Shown piece after piece: positions 30,258-39,914 of a stretch of DNA of 64,000 nt. The position numbers and the translations under genes were made by a program. The DNA is from Candidula unifasciata (Eukaryota > Mollusca > Gastropoda > Stylommatophora > Geomitridae): positions 746,310 through 810,309 of the forward strand of contig CAJHNH020008450.1 of assembly GCA_905116865.2 (NCBI GenBank). Reading direction: 5' to 3'. Positions within the stretch are counted from its first letter, which is position 1. The number at the start of each line of letters is the position of its first letter. Below the pieces are notes generated by a model. It was not told the DNA's origin and did not search any database. It saw nothing but the letters and a program-made list of their open reading frames with translations.

Positions 30258-32406
30258 TAAAGGCTTGAAATTTGTCCCTCTAAGACCACGTGCTGACAAA
30301 TACACTCTCCTCCAGGATGCACACTCCTTCTATCGCCGTCTACGCCTGAAACATCATCACTGGGGTCAACCACCCGCCCCCACTGGGCCTATTGACGAAA
30401 ATACATTTCTTTCAACGGCCAACAAATCCCGTTCACAGTGGACTCCTCCTGCTGGTAAATCTAAGGCGCTTGATCTATACATCAGCCACACGCTTCATAC
30501 TATCCAACAGTTGGAACAAAGGCCTTTACCTAAATCCAACCTCTCCAAAGGTAAATGGCGGGCTCTCTCCTCCCTCAGAAAGAGGAACGATATTGTTATA
30601 AAGTCAGCTGACAAAGGGGGCGCTGTAGTGGTTTGGAGGAAGGATCTTTATATTGAGGAAGCCAGTACCCAACTCAGAAACCCCGTTTTCTATTCCGCAC
30701 GAAGGGACGACCCCACAGTCTCCAACAATAAGAAAGTCAAGGACACGTTACAATCATTTATTTCACAGGGTACTCTTCCTAAGCAGGCCAACAATATGCG
30801 TGTTTTTGACAGCCAACTTGGCAAACCGTGTATGTACTTGCTGCCTAAGATCCATAAGCCCAAGAACCCTGGACGTCCCATTGTATCTGCATGCTCCTGT
30901 CCCACGGTGTATCTTTCTGAATTTTTAGATAGTATTTTCCAACTGATTGTCACCAGTCTCCCTTCATTTGTCAAGGACACCAACCATGCCCTCAACATTT
31001 TCGAATCCATCAGACTACTTCCCGGTAAAACCTATCATCTTTTCCTGATAGACGTATGCTCCCTCTATACGTCTATCCCTCACTCTGATGGTCTTAGAGC
31101 ACTCCAGTTCTTTTTGGACAGAAGGTCCAACCCGATCATCCCTACTTCAGTTCTTGTACGCCTTGCCGAACTGGTACTGACCCTCAACTCTTTTGAGTTT
31201 AATGGTGAGTATTTTGACCAGATCAGTGGGGTTGCGATGGGCACCAAGATGGGTCCTAGTTACGCGTGCCTCTTTATGGGCCACTTGGAATACGAGGTCA
31301 GTTTATCATACCCGGGCAAGTTTCCGGAGGTGTATAGGAGATACATAGATGATGGCGTTGGTATCACCGAAATGTCCATGGTTGAGCTTGACCAATTTAT
31401 TACTTACATCAACAATTTCAATCCGGCTATCCAATTCACCTCACTGATCTCCACCACTTCAGTTAACTTTCTTGACATCACGATTAGCATCGATTTCCCG
31501 TGTCTGAAAACCACAGCCTACTACAAACCCACGGATTCTCACAGTTATCTCCTCTATACGTCTTCTCACCCACTACCGTGCAAAAATTCTATTCCATATT
31601 CACAGCTCCTTCGATTGCGCAGGTTGTGCTCTGACGATTCTGACTTCTTTGATAAATCAGTTGAACTTCTTGAATTCTTCCGTGCCCGTTTCTATCCGGA
31701 ACACATTCTACAAGGGGCTCTAAACAAAGTTTTAGCAATCACCAGGAGAGATGCTTTTCCTACCAAACGTAACTCCACCAATGATGGACCTAAATTGATC
31801 TTGACTTTTCACCCTAACAATGTGGTTGCTTCCAAAGTATTCTTTCGTCATTTGGACATCCTCCGCTCTGATCCGGACACCAAGATTATCTTTAGTGAGA
31901 AACCTAGATTAGTTTACAGACGAGATCGCAACCTTAAAGACATACTTGTCCGAAGCCGACTCCCACCGATCCATACAGCACTTCCTCTTGGGACTACTCA
32001 GTGCTCACGCAGCACCTGCAAAACATGTCCTTTCGTTGTCAAGACTTCTTCGGTCAGTTTTCCTAATGGTTCTTTTCAAATTAGGGAACCTTTTACTTGC
32101 GAATCCCGCAACGTAATTTATGCAATTATCTGCAAACGATGCAGCATGGCATACATTGGGGAGACTGGCAGGAAGCTAGCTGATCGTTTCCGGGAACACC
32201 TCTCTGATATCGACAAGAAGACACTCAAACCAATCCCTCTTCATTTTAATAGCCCTGACCACAGCGGTAAAGATGACATATCTGTCACAGCATTAAAATC
32301 TTGCTCTGGCGATCATACTACCCGCCTCGCTTTGGAAAATCGCCTTATCCACAGCCTTGGCGTTCTTAGTCCAAAAGGTATCAATATCCAACATACCTTC
32401 ATCTAA
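30235..32406 (+). CDS. Penelope-like element, reverse transcriptase and GIY-YIG endonuclease
   Basis: Open from before the first ATG (30235) to TAA at 32404-32406. In order: LSKGLKFVP (near 30253), SADKGGAVVV (30604), YLLPKIHKP (30835), RT motif A FLIDVCSLYTSIP (31042), GVAMGTKMGPSYA (31228), catalytic YIDDGV (31342), a cysteine cluster CSRSTCKTC (about 32002), and the GIY-YIG nuclease with VIYAIICKRC and AYIGETGRKLADRFREH (32112-32190). The first Asp of the catalytic set lies in motif A, the pair in YIDD. All look intact. It lacks its N-terminus in frame because of the frame change near 30245. In PLEs this enzyme does target nicking and reverse transcription in the nucleus. Confidence 0.93.
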   Translation: MMNAHILSKGLKFVPLRPRADKYTLLQDAHSFYRRLRLKHHHWGQPPAPTGPIDENTFLSTANKSRSQWTPPAGKSKALDLYISHTLHTIQQLEQRPLPKSNLSKGKWRALSSLRKRNDIVIKSADKGGAVVVWRKDLYIEEASTQLRNPVFYSARRDDPTVSNNKKVKDTLQSFISQGTLPKQANNMRVFDSQLGKPCMYLLPKIHKPKNPGRPIVSACSCPTVYLSEFLDSIFQLIVTSLPSFVKDTNHALNIFESIRLLPGKTYHLFLIDVCSLYTSIPHSDGLRALQFFLDRRSNPIIPTSVLVRLAELVLTLNSFEFNGEYFDQISGVAMGTKMGPSYACLFMGHLEYEVSLSYPGKFPEVYRRYIDDGVGITEMSMVELDQFITYINNFNPAIQFTSLISTTSVNFLDITISIDFPCLKTTAYYKPTDSHSYLLYTSSHPLPCKNSIPYSQLLRLRRLCSDDSDFFDKSVELLEFFRARFYPEHILQGALNKVLAITRRDAFPTKRNSTNDGPKLILTFHPNNVVASKVFFRHLDILRSDPDTKIIFSEKPRLVYRRDRNLKDILVRSRLPPIHTALPLGTTQCSRSTCKTCPFVVKTSSVSFPNGSFQIREPFTCESRNVIYAIICKRCSMAYIGETGRKLADRFREHLSDIDKKTLKPIPLHFNSPDHSGKDDISVTALKSCSGDHTTRLALENRLIHSLGVLSPKGINIQHTFI

Positions 32407-32667
32407 ATAATTCTAATCTTATCACATTTTAAATGTTAATTATTTTATTTTATTTCATATTATTACCATATTCTATTTCTTATCAATATCATTTATGTAT
32501 CATTAACACTTGCATTTCTTTTATTCCCAGTATTGTGACTATATTTTTTAGCCATCGTTTATTTTATTTTATTTCATTTATTCCGCATCACATTTTTTAA
32601 ACGTCGCTCACGTCACCCCTTAGAGATCTACATACTCTCCATTCCTCGTTTGTGTAGTCCACTTGTG

Positions 32668-32697
32668 TTTGAAAAAGGCTGCCTGGCCGAAACGTTA
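32668..32697 (+). other. Hammerhead-like remnant in Penelope 3' region
   Basis: ttgaaaaaggctgcctggcc then GAAACG: a short stem (ggc...gcc) followed by GAAA, in the place where PLEs often carry a hammerhead ribozyme. The CTGATGA core is not canonical here (TTGAAAA), so activity is doubtful. Confidence 0.35.
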
Positions 32698-32772
32698 CGT
32701 TGTGTTGTTTTGTGCACGTTTTCCTCTTTCCCATTTTGTTGAGCTTTTTAGTCAAATTTCTCTGGAATTCAT

Positions 32773-33010
32773 TGCCTACCCAAAAGCATGTTGTAAGAGT
32801 CAACTAATTGGGAGCTTCCTTCGAAGTCGGAGTGCATCTGACTGAGAGGCAAGGAACTAACAGTCTGCATACAAATGAGTCAGATCTGTAAAACGGATGC
32901 ACACGCAAGACTCAGGTTCTGGAACAGGACTGCAGTCCAGAAGTGGACAAACAACCGGACCCTACCGCCGGAGTTTACAGCTGGTGAATGCAAAGAAAGA
33001 AGAAGAAGAT
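32773..33010 (+). mobile_element. S2 SINE, right of the Penelope insertion
   Basis: Starts with the second TGCCTACCCAAAA and continues agagtcaactaattgggagc, cttcgaagtcggagtgcatc, ctgcagtccagaagtggaca to the gaaagaagaagaag tail. A poly-C run (33017-33040) follows. Confidence 0.92.
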
Positions 33011-33016
33011 TTATTG

Positions 33017-33040
33017 CCCCCCCCCCCCCCCCCCCCCCCC
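33017..33040. repeat. Poly-C tract
   Basis: About 24 C in a row just after the S2 tail. Confidence 0.95.
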
Positions 33041-33225
33041 TCTGAAACCTCTGAAAGATGCAGCAAGTTGAATTCCCGCTGCACATAAACCAGTGGCAGT
33101 AGAAAACATGTTAAAGATAGATAATCCTTTGAGGGTTGTAAGAAAGTGTTATGACGAGTCTCACAGAAAAACAGTTTATGTTCGAAATACTATTCTGTTT
33201 ATAACCCCATATTTTAATGAATGGA

Positions 33226-33390
33226 AGTCGCCGTGGCCTAGCGGCTAGACACTCGCCTGAGGATCAGAAGGTCGTGGGTTGGCTCCCTGGCAGAGCCGGA
33301 CTTTTGTTTTCAAAAATTACCTTTTTTTTACCAGGTCGACCTAGCCTTGAGTGGGTTTCAGGTGCAATCCTGTGAAGTAAAGGGGGCTTT
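33226..33390 (+). mobile_element. S1 SINE, 5' part
   Basis: Well-kept tRNA-like head (gccgtggcctagcggctaga ... aggtcgtgggttggctccct), linker, then ggtcgacctagccttgagtg and gtgaagtaaagg. The 3' half is replaced by short ttttcacacacatatga repeats. Confidence 0.88.
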
Positions 33391-33480
33391 TCACACACAT
33401 ATGAATTCCTTTTAACACACATATGCATTCCTTTTCACACACATATGAAGTCCTTTTCACACACATAGGAAGTCCCTAAT
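33385..33480. repeat. Short tandem repeat, ~22-bp unit x4
   Basis: ccttttcacacacatatgaa-type units, continuing from the truncated S1. Confidence 0.85.
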
Positions 33481-33836
33481 GTGTTAATCTCACAGATGGA
33501 AAGGGGGTTTGGGGAGGGGGGGGGGGAGGGAAAACAACCTCCTACTCTACCTTGTTACATGATTAAGCAGAATTTTATTGTGCTCACTTCATCTCAGGGA
33601 CTCCAATATTTCTCAGGAAGTTTCCAGGTTAATGGAACTCGGTCATATGTCAGGCAGACCCTGCAGGGTTTTATATATTAATTTATGCTGAAGAAGATGG
33701 CTTAGGGTTTATTTTTATGGGTATCTTATTTTTTCATATGCATTTTTCATTATATACTCGTTTAAATCATTATATGCTTAAAGTATTAATGTCCGGAATA
33801 TTTTTGTATGCTTACTTTATAATTCAGCATGTCTGT

Positions 33837-33981
<145 letters not shown>

Positions 33982-34028
33982 TATAAACAAACGAGCTAAA
34001 TATGTTCCTCAGGCAGGCAGTGATAACT

Positions 34029-35330
34029 AGGGTTTTCATGGTAGGGCACTGCTTCTTCCATAAAGCTTTCAGTGGCTGTAAGGGTTTTCATGGTAGGGCA
34101 CTGCTTCTTCCATAAAGCTTTCAGTGGCTGTAAGGGTTTTCATGGTAGGGCACTGCTTCTTCCATAAAGCTTTCAGTGGCTGTAAGGGTTTTCATGGTAG
34201 GGCACTGCTTCTTCCATAAAGCTTTCAGTGGCTGTAAGGGTTTTCATGGTAGGGCACTGCTTCTTCCATAAAGCTTTCAGTGGCTGTAAGGGTTTTCATG
34301 GTAGGGCACTGCTTCTTCCATAAAGCTTTCAGTGGCTGTAAGGGTTTTCATGGTAGGGCACTGCTTCTTCCATAAAGCTTTCAGTGGCTGTAAGGGTTTT
34401 CATGGTAGGGCACTGCTTCTTCCATTAAGCTTTCAGTGGCTGTAAGGGTTTTCATGGTAGGGCACTGCTTCTTCCATAAAGCTTTCAGTGGCTGTAAGGG
34501 TTTTCATGGTAGGGCACTGCTTCTTCCATAAAGCTTTCAGTGGCTGTAAGGGTTTTCATGGTAGGGCACTGCTTCTTCCATAAAGCTTTCAGTGGCTGTA
34601 AGGGTTTTCATGGTAGGGCACTGCTTCTTCCATAAAGCTTTCAGTGGCTGTAAGGGTTTTCATGGTAGGGCACTGCTTCTTCCATAAAGCTTTCAGTGGC
34701 TGTAAGGGTTTTCATGGTAGGGCACTGCTTCTTCCATAAAGCTTTCAGTGGCTGTAAGGGTTTTCATGGTAGGGCACTGCTTCTTCCATAAAGCTTTCAG
34801 TGGCTGTAAGGGTTTTCATGGTAGGGCACTGCTTCTTCCATAAAGCTTTCAGTGGCTGTAAGGGTTTTCATGGTAGGGCACTGCTTCTTCCATAAAGCTT
34901 TCAGTGGCTGTAAGGGTTTTCATGGTAGGGGCACTGCTTCTTCCATAAAGCTTTCAGTGGCTGTAAGGGTTTTCATGGTAGGGCACTGCTTCTTCCATAA
35001 AGCTTTCAGTGGCTGTAAGGGTTTTCATGGTAGGGCACTGCTTCTTCCATTAAGCTTTCAGTGGCTGTAAGGGTTTTCATGGTAGGGCACTGCTTCTTCC
35101 ATTAAGCTTTCAGTGGCTGTACGGGTTTTCATGGTAGGGCACTGCTTCTTCCATAAAGCTTTCAGTGGCTGTAAGGGTTTTCATGGTAGGGCACTGCTTC
35201 TTCCATAAAGCTTTCAGTGGCTGTAAGGGTTTTCATGGTAGGGCACTGCTTCTTCCATTAAGCTTTCAGTGGCTGTACGGGTTTTCATGGTAGGGCACTG
35301 CTTCTTCCATTAAGCTTTCAGTGGCTGTAA
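34029..35330. repeat. Minisatellite, 52-bp unit x25
   Basis: agggttttcatggtagggca marks each unit at an exact 52-bp period; copies are nearly identical, with a few aaag/taag and taag/tacg variants. Its last unit runs straight into a reverse S2 SINE, and part of the unit (cttcttcc ... cagtggctgtaa) resembles the end of that SINE. Confidence 0.97.
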
Positions 35331-35484
35331 ACCTCTGCAGAAAGTTCTGCTTGTTCTGGGCTCTAGTGTTCCAGAACTTGAGTTTTGCTTACACACCCTT
35401 TTGAGAGATGTGGCTTTTTTATGTGCAGACTGTTGATTTTTTGCTTGTCAGGCAAATAACTGGTTTTCAAAGGAGCTAACTAAG
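35318..35484 (-). mobile_element. S2 SINE (minus), at array edge
   Basis: gtggctgtaaacctctgcag, gttccagaacttgagttttg, gtgcagactgttgattttt: reverse S2 without its 5' part. It ends at a poly-G run. Confidence 0.8.
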
Positions 35485-35640
35485 GGGGGGGGGGGGGGCA
35501 TGTTTCGAAGTTGGAGCACAGCAAACCAATAGCCGGCATATAAATAAGCCAAATGTGTGAAATAGATGTGCATGCAACGCTCAGGTTCTGGAAGAATACT
35601 AGAGTCCAGAGTTGGACGAATACCTAAAGTATTTCGTATT
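35485..35640 (+). mobile_element. Poly-G and S2 SINE (plus), mirror of the preceding copy
   Basis: About 16 G, then tttcgaagttggagcacagc, aatagccggcatataaataa, ctcaggttctggaagaatac. With the reverse copy just before it, this makes an inverted S2 pair. Confidence 0.8.
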
Positions 35641-35819
35641 TCGTTGGAGTTTACATTTTCGGGTTAGTTTTTTTCTTTAGGGAACATGGTAAGAGAAGAG
35701 TTACACTTCTTGTTCTTTGTGATTTATTCCTTGTGTATGTGTTTTAAAAAAAATGTGTTTTCATAGTTGTCTCTTTGCAATTCATCACTGCATGTCATTG
35801 GGTCACCATTACTCATTGT

Positions 35820-36260
35820 TCATTTAAGGATCATCTTCATCGCACATCAGACATGACATTGAGTACTCGGATCTCCTGAGTATGTCTCCTAGTGTTTTTA
35901 GGCTAACAACTCCCATTCTGTTCTGCTTGATATAACGATGGGTAGCTCCCGCATAGCATAGTTTTTCCAGTCTCGGGATTCCACTTGGTACACCCAGGGT
36001 ATGCAGGCTGTTCAGTGACAAATCATTTTCCTACGAACCTGAACGCCTCACAGCGTTGATAATGTCTCCCCTGTCCATAGACGGCCTGTTCCTGATAGTC
36101 GCCCTGCCAGCCACAGCATCACCTCTCTCATTGCCTTTCACACCAGCATATCCCTGGAACCAAAATGAAGGGGATTTTTCGAAACGCGGTGTGCAGTATC
36201 AGATGGAGCTACTGTTTCTGTATATGATCTTCTGCAGCATGCTCATTGAGTTGCTGATAA
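35820..36260 (-). mobile_element. L-R-type LINE, RNase H end to 3' terminus (minus)
   Basis: The minus strand shows GYAGVKGNERGDAVAGRAT (RNase H end, about 36060-36160), then HRYIKQNRMGVVSLKTLGDI, LRRSEYSMSCLMCDEDDP. The CDED-type end also occurs at 5760-5830 and 56385-56420. Confidence 0.75.
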
Positions 36261-36404
36261 AACTGACTGACTGGTCAGCTCCCCCCCCCTCCCCTAAACC
36301 TTTGACGGTCAGTTGGGATTGATTACATAGTTGCATGCCTAAGGCCTGGCCTAACTTCTGTATCCAAGTCTTTCTTGGTCTGCCTCTTCTTTTCTTGCCT
36401 TCGA

Positions 36405-37075
36405 CGGAGCCCTATAGTATGTGGGGGTGGGGAGATCTTTACATCTTATTACATGTACGTTCCATTGCATTTTCCGTCTTCACTGTGGTTTAAAGTGGGG
36501 GGAGGGGAGGGTGAGAGATCTTTACATCTTATTACATGTACGTTCCATTGCATTTTCTGTCTTCACTGTGGTTTAAAGTGGGGGAGGGGAGGGGGGAGAG
36601 ATCTTTACATCTTATTACATGTACGTTCCATTGCATTTTCTGTCTTCACTGTGGTTTAAAGTGGGGGGAGGGGAGGGGGGATATATCTTTACATCTTATT
36701 ACATGTACGTTCCATTGCATTTTCTGTCTTCACTGTGGTTTAAAGTGGGGGGAGGAGAGAGGGGATATATCTTTACATCTTATTACATGTACGTTCCATT
36801 GCATTTTCTGTCTTCACTGTGGTTTAAAGTGGGGGAGGGGAGGGGGAGAGATCTTTACATCTTATTACATGTACGTTCCATTGCATTTTCTGTCTTCATT
36901 GTGGTTTAAAGTGGGGGGAGGGGAGGGGGAGAGATCTTTACATCTTATTACATGTACGTTCCATTGCATTTTCTGTCTTCACTGTGGTTTAAAGTGGGGG
37001 GAGGGGGGAGAGATCTTTACATCTTATTACATGTACGTTCCATTGCATTTTCTGTCTCCACTGTGGTGTAAAGTG
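36405..37075. repeat. Minisatellite, 83-bp G-rich unit x8
   Basis: Each unit has gatctttacatcttattac, atgtacgttccattgcattt and a run such as gggggaggggaggggg. gtttaaag recurs at 36488, 36571, 36654, 36738. Apparent open frames of up to 192 codons come from the repeat and carry no domain. Confidence 0.97.
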
Positions 37076-37369
37076 GTTCACAGTTGCCACGTCTACTGGG
37101 TAATTATACGATGAACCTGGTCATTTATGATGTGATCTCTGTATCCTATGCCGGGAAGTTTTCGGAAATATCTCCTACCCAATGCTTGTATCTTTTTTCT
37201 ATAGTGCAGCCAATAGATGCCTGACATGGTGTGCGACTTTCCAAATACGTGCAGTTTACAACTGCTTGTAATCTACGTAAACAACAACAACAATACTTGG
37301 TCTCTTCTCTGTTTTTTTGGGATACAGCCATGTGCAAACCACGTCAGTCCTTTCCACTTTCATCTTACT

Positions 37370-37661
37370 TTTTAAACATGAGTGGATCGGCATACTGATT
37401 GTCCCCAGAACGTGCACAGAGCACCAAGTCCGTTGCTTCGACAGCGACCCCTGAGGATCTTCGAAAAATCCGACTTATAAACCGAACAGTGCGGTCCCAA
37501 AACCCGCGTGACCTTTAAAGCACTGGGCAAAAACGATTTCCGTAGCTCTAACAACGGCCTCCTAGATCGCCAAAAACAGCCATTATCGGAACGAAGCTGC
37601 CTGCAAGCTTACCCACAACATTTACAGCTGGAAGCAAACAATGTCAGCACATCCCCAAGGT
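37370..37661 (+). promoter_or_regulatory. Candidate promoter and first exon of an unknown gene
   Basis: One of few stretches that match no repeat in the window, with higher GC and several CpGs. It ends ggaagcaaacaATGTCAGCA, ccccaag, then gtaaat, i.e. a start codon in fair context followed by a donor-like site after 19 coding bases. No further exon was recognised, so this is a weak proposal. Confidence 0.25.
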
Positions 37662-38099
37662 AAATACATATTCAGTGGTAATCATGTCTTTGATGGCATT
37701 AGGGAATCGGCGGCATTGTGAATTTCTCAATAACGAATCTTTCTGTTTGCGTCATGGCCGGAATCGCTTGATTAAACCTGCGCATTTCTTTATTTAATCT
37801 GACAGAAACCGTTTACGCCGCAGCGATTGTGTTCCCTTGCATGCAGTTGTTTCTAGAATGATGTTAGAATTCACACAAAAACTGATTTAGGTGACATACT
37901 TTCCTTTTTGTTCTGATGTTGTATCCTGGAATTTGTGATGATGGTTTTCTTTCTTTTTCATGTTTACTGTCATGTATCAGTGGTTCTCAACGATGAACAG
38001 CAGACTGATGAAACATTCTACACGAAGGAAGGATAATGCGGATTTAGGATTTCTCATTCTTTTTGCTCTTCTTCTTGCGTCTTTCAGCTTCGTGGTTCA

Positions 38100-38400
38100 G
38101 CTTGTTTTTATACACGACAAGGCAGATGTGGTCAAGGCTCTTCTTTGGGAACAAGCAACGGAATAAGTAGAGAAACACGAATTGTTATGGCCTGGAGAAA
38201 ATGAAGCACCTGGGTGTAACCACAGGGTCTGGGCGGCTCACTACACTCAGAGTAAAGGCAAGACAGACATATAACCAGATTGTGACCAGTACCATCAGTA
38301 TCGGAACTCTCCGTTGGCTGCTGAAATTGAGGATGGAGCATGTATTGGAATGCCCCGGATGCTGTGATGTCAATTCTTGACTAAACTCAGCTCAACTCAG
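38100..38400 (+). mobile_element. L-R LINE 3' part (plus)
   Basis: gcagatgtggtcaaggctct, gggaacaagcaacggaataa, ctcactacactcagagtaaa, ggaatgccccggatgctgtg: sister of 19936-20200. Confidence 0.8.
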
Positions 38401-38473
38401 CTTCGTGGTATAATCGGGTTCTAAACCAACGTCAGCATCTCCATCACATCATCAGGTTCACATTTGTTAAAGC

Positions 38474-38497
38474 ACCCCCCCCCCCCCACCCCCCCCG
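38474..38497. repeat. Poly-C tract
   Basis: C-rich run with one A. Confidence 0.9.
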
Positions 38498-38499
38498 GC

Positions 38500-38645
38500 T
38501 TTAATGGGGGGACATAAATATAACATAACGCTTGAAGGGGATATCTGGGATTTGTACCCGGGTGGTCCTCACCCGAATGGTGGCACTTTGTATCATCCGG
38601 TGTTTATTGCTAGTTGTGCGGCCCTGGTGTGGTTAAAACACGCTT
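38500..38645 (+). mobile_element. S5 dispersed repeat
   Basis: tctgggatttgtacccgggt, ggtggcactttgtatcatcc, ggtgtttattgctagttgtg recurs at 59935-60040 and 62870-63020. No tRNA-like head or coding frame seen. Possibly a SINE or MITE body. Confidence 0.65.
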
Positions 38646-39560
38646 GTCAGAATAATACCCTGAGCATTTTTCAACATGTCTGCGTTATTGGCTGTCACAG
38701 GGCGTCCACAGCGCGATCGATCAAGCAGCTACACAACCTAACTACCCGATTCTTTAATTCTCTGAACCCAGCGACTGATTGTACTCTATCTGCTGCGAAA
38801 CTTCCATACACATCACATAGAGCGCCTGTGAACGTTCACAACCGTTTGCGCTTGTGCAGCGAGAAATTCTACCACAATTCGTTGCTTATAATTCAAGTTG
38901 CCAGCACGCTCCATTTCAACGGTTTAGGGCAGCCCTATTTGGCTGCTTACGGTACAGTTTGGTACACACATTCGACACATGACGTCATATCTGAAATGTA
39001 CTCAATGCATTTTTTTGCTTTCATTAGCAGCCGAGAAAAACGATGCGTCACTTTGTCAATGCTCCTTGTAATAAATAGATAGATCTGTTTTGATTGGCAC
39101 TCATAGAAGCAATACGATAGAAGAACATATCAGTCACTTAAAGAAAGTTATAGTTACCATGCCAGAAATCGAACCTGTCAACCCACACTCCCTCTCTTCA
39201 ATGACGACTGTGCCTCCATGCAGGAACAAATGTACTAAGACGCATGACCAAGGTGGCATTCATTTATTCTACTTCGACGCAATATCTCAATATTTTATAT
39301 TTGTCGTTGCCCCTGCCGAAGTCTAAATCCGTTCCTGACACGAAGCCCACTACCGCCTACTCACGTATTTGCCATGTGTAGAGTATTGAATATAATTACT
39401 TGTATTATGTTTTGTGTTTTCCCCCTTTTGATCCCGTTTAACCTGGAAAACAGTATATGTGACTTTTGCACAGTATTTGAGAACCATCGCGTTAAAAGGA
39501 ATACATAAAAAAAAAATTTCCAACGAATTAGCAACTGATTTTTTGAAGAGCTAACGATAG
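38646..39560. other. No gene recognised
   Basis: A 192-codon open frame spans 38504-39082 but overlaps the S5 repeat and shows no domain. Nothing else recognised. 39585-39610 is C-rich. Confidence 0.5.
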
Positions 39561-39780
39561 GAGTGTCCCAAGCGTCTCTCTCCCCCCCCAACCCCCCCCC
39601 CCCACCCCCCACTCCTGGGCCGGCAAGCGCCAGGTCCCCCTACATAAGCTGCATCCCCCGTTATGGCGACACACCCCCCCCCCTCTTGCATAAGCTGCAG
39701 CATGGCCCCCCTGTTAGGGCAATTCTCCCCTTACGTAAGCTGCAGCCGTAAGCTGTAGATGGAAGAACGGGGATATAATC
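39561..39780. repeat. C-rich low-complexity region
   Basis: Runs of C with short repeated words (ctgcagc, cataagctgca, ccccccct). No coding content. Confidence 0.6.
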
Positions 39781-39914
39781 ATTCATTTTCGCATGCTTTT
39801 GAATGTGTGTGATCGCCTGCGATGATTGAAACCTGCCATCTTGTGTTTGTGGAGTGATTCTTCATGTTCTTGCTGCTGATGGCTTGTCTCTGATTGTGAG
39901 CTTAGCTGTTACAC

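Larger units (their letters stand above)
29467..32772 (+). mobile_element. Penelope-like retroelement, full length, inside an S2 SINE
   Basis: A 3.3-kb element bounded by perfect 13-bp target duplications (29454-29466 and 32773-32785). It codes for a reverse transcriptase followed by a C-terminal GIY-YIG endonuclease, the layout that defines Penelope-like elements. There is no gag, integrase or terminal LTR pair. The 5' leader is about 200 bp and the 3' untranslated part about 360 bp, AT-rich. The reading frame changes once near 30245; otherwise catalytic residues are present. The exact duplications and near-open frame point to a fairly recent insertion. Known: PLEs copy RNA into DNA at a nick made by the GIY-YIG nuclease. 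Confidence 0.93.

Noticed and set aside
29467..32772. LTR retrotransposon
   Set aside because: No gag, protease, integrase or LTR pair; the RT is fused to GIY-YIG, which defines Penelope-like elements.
36375..37114. Open frames of 94 to 192 codons over the 83-bp array
   Set aside because: Repeat artefacts with no domain.
38504..39082. 192-codon plus-strand frame
   Set aside because: Its start lies in the S5 repeat; no recognisable domain, no splice or conservation evidence.
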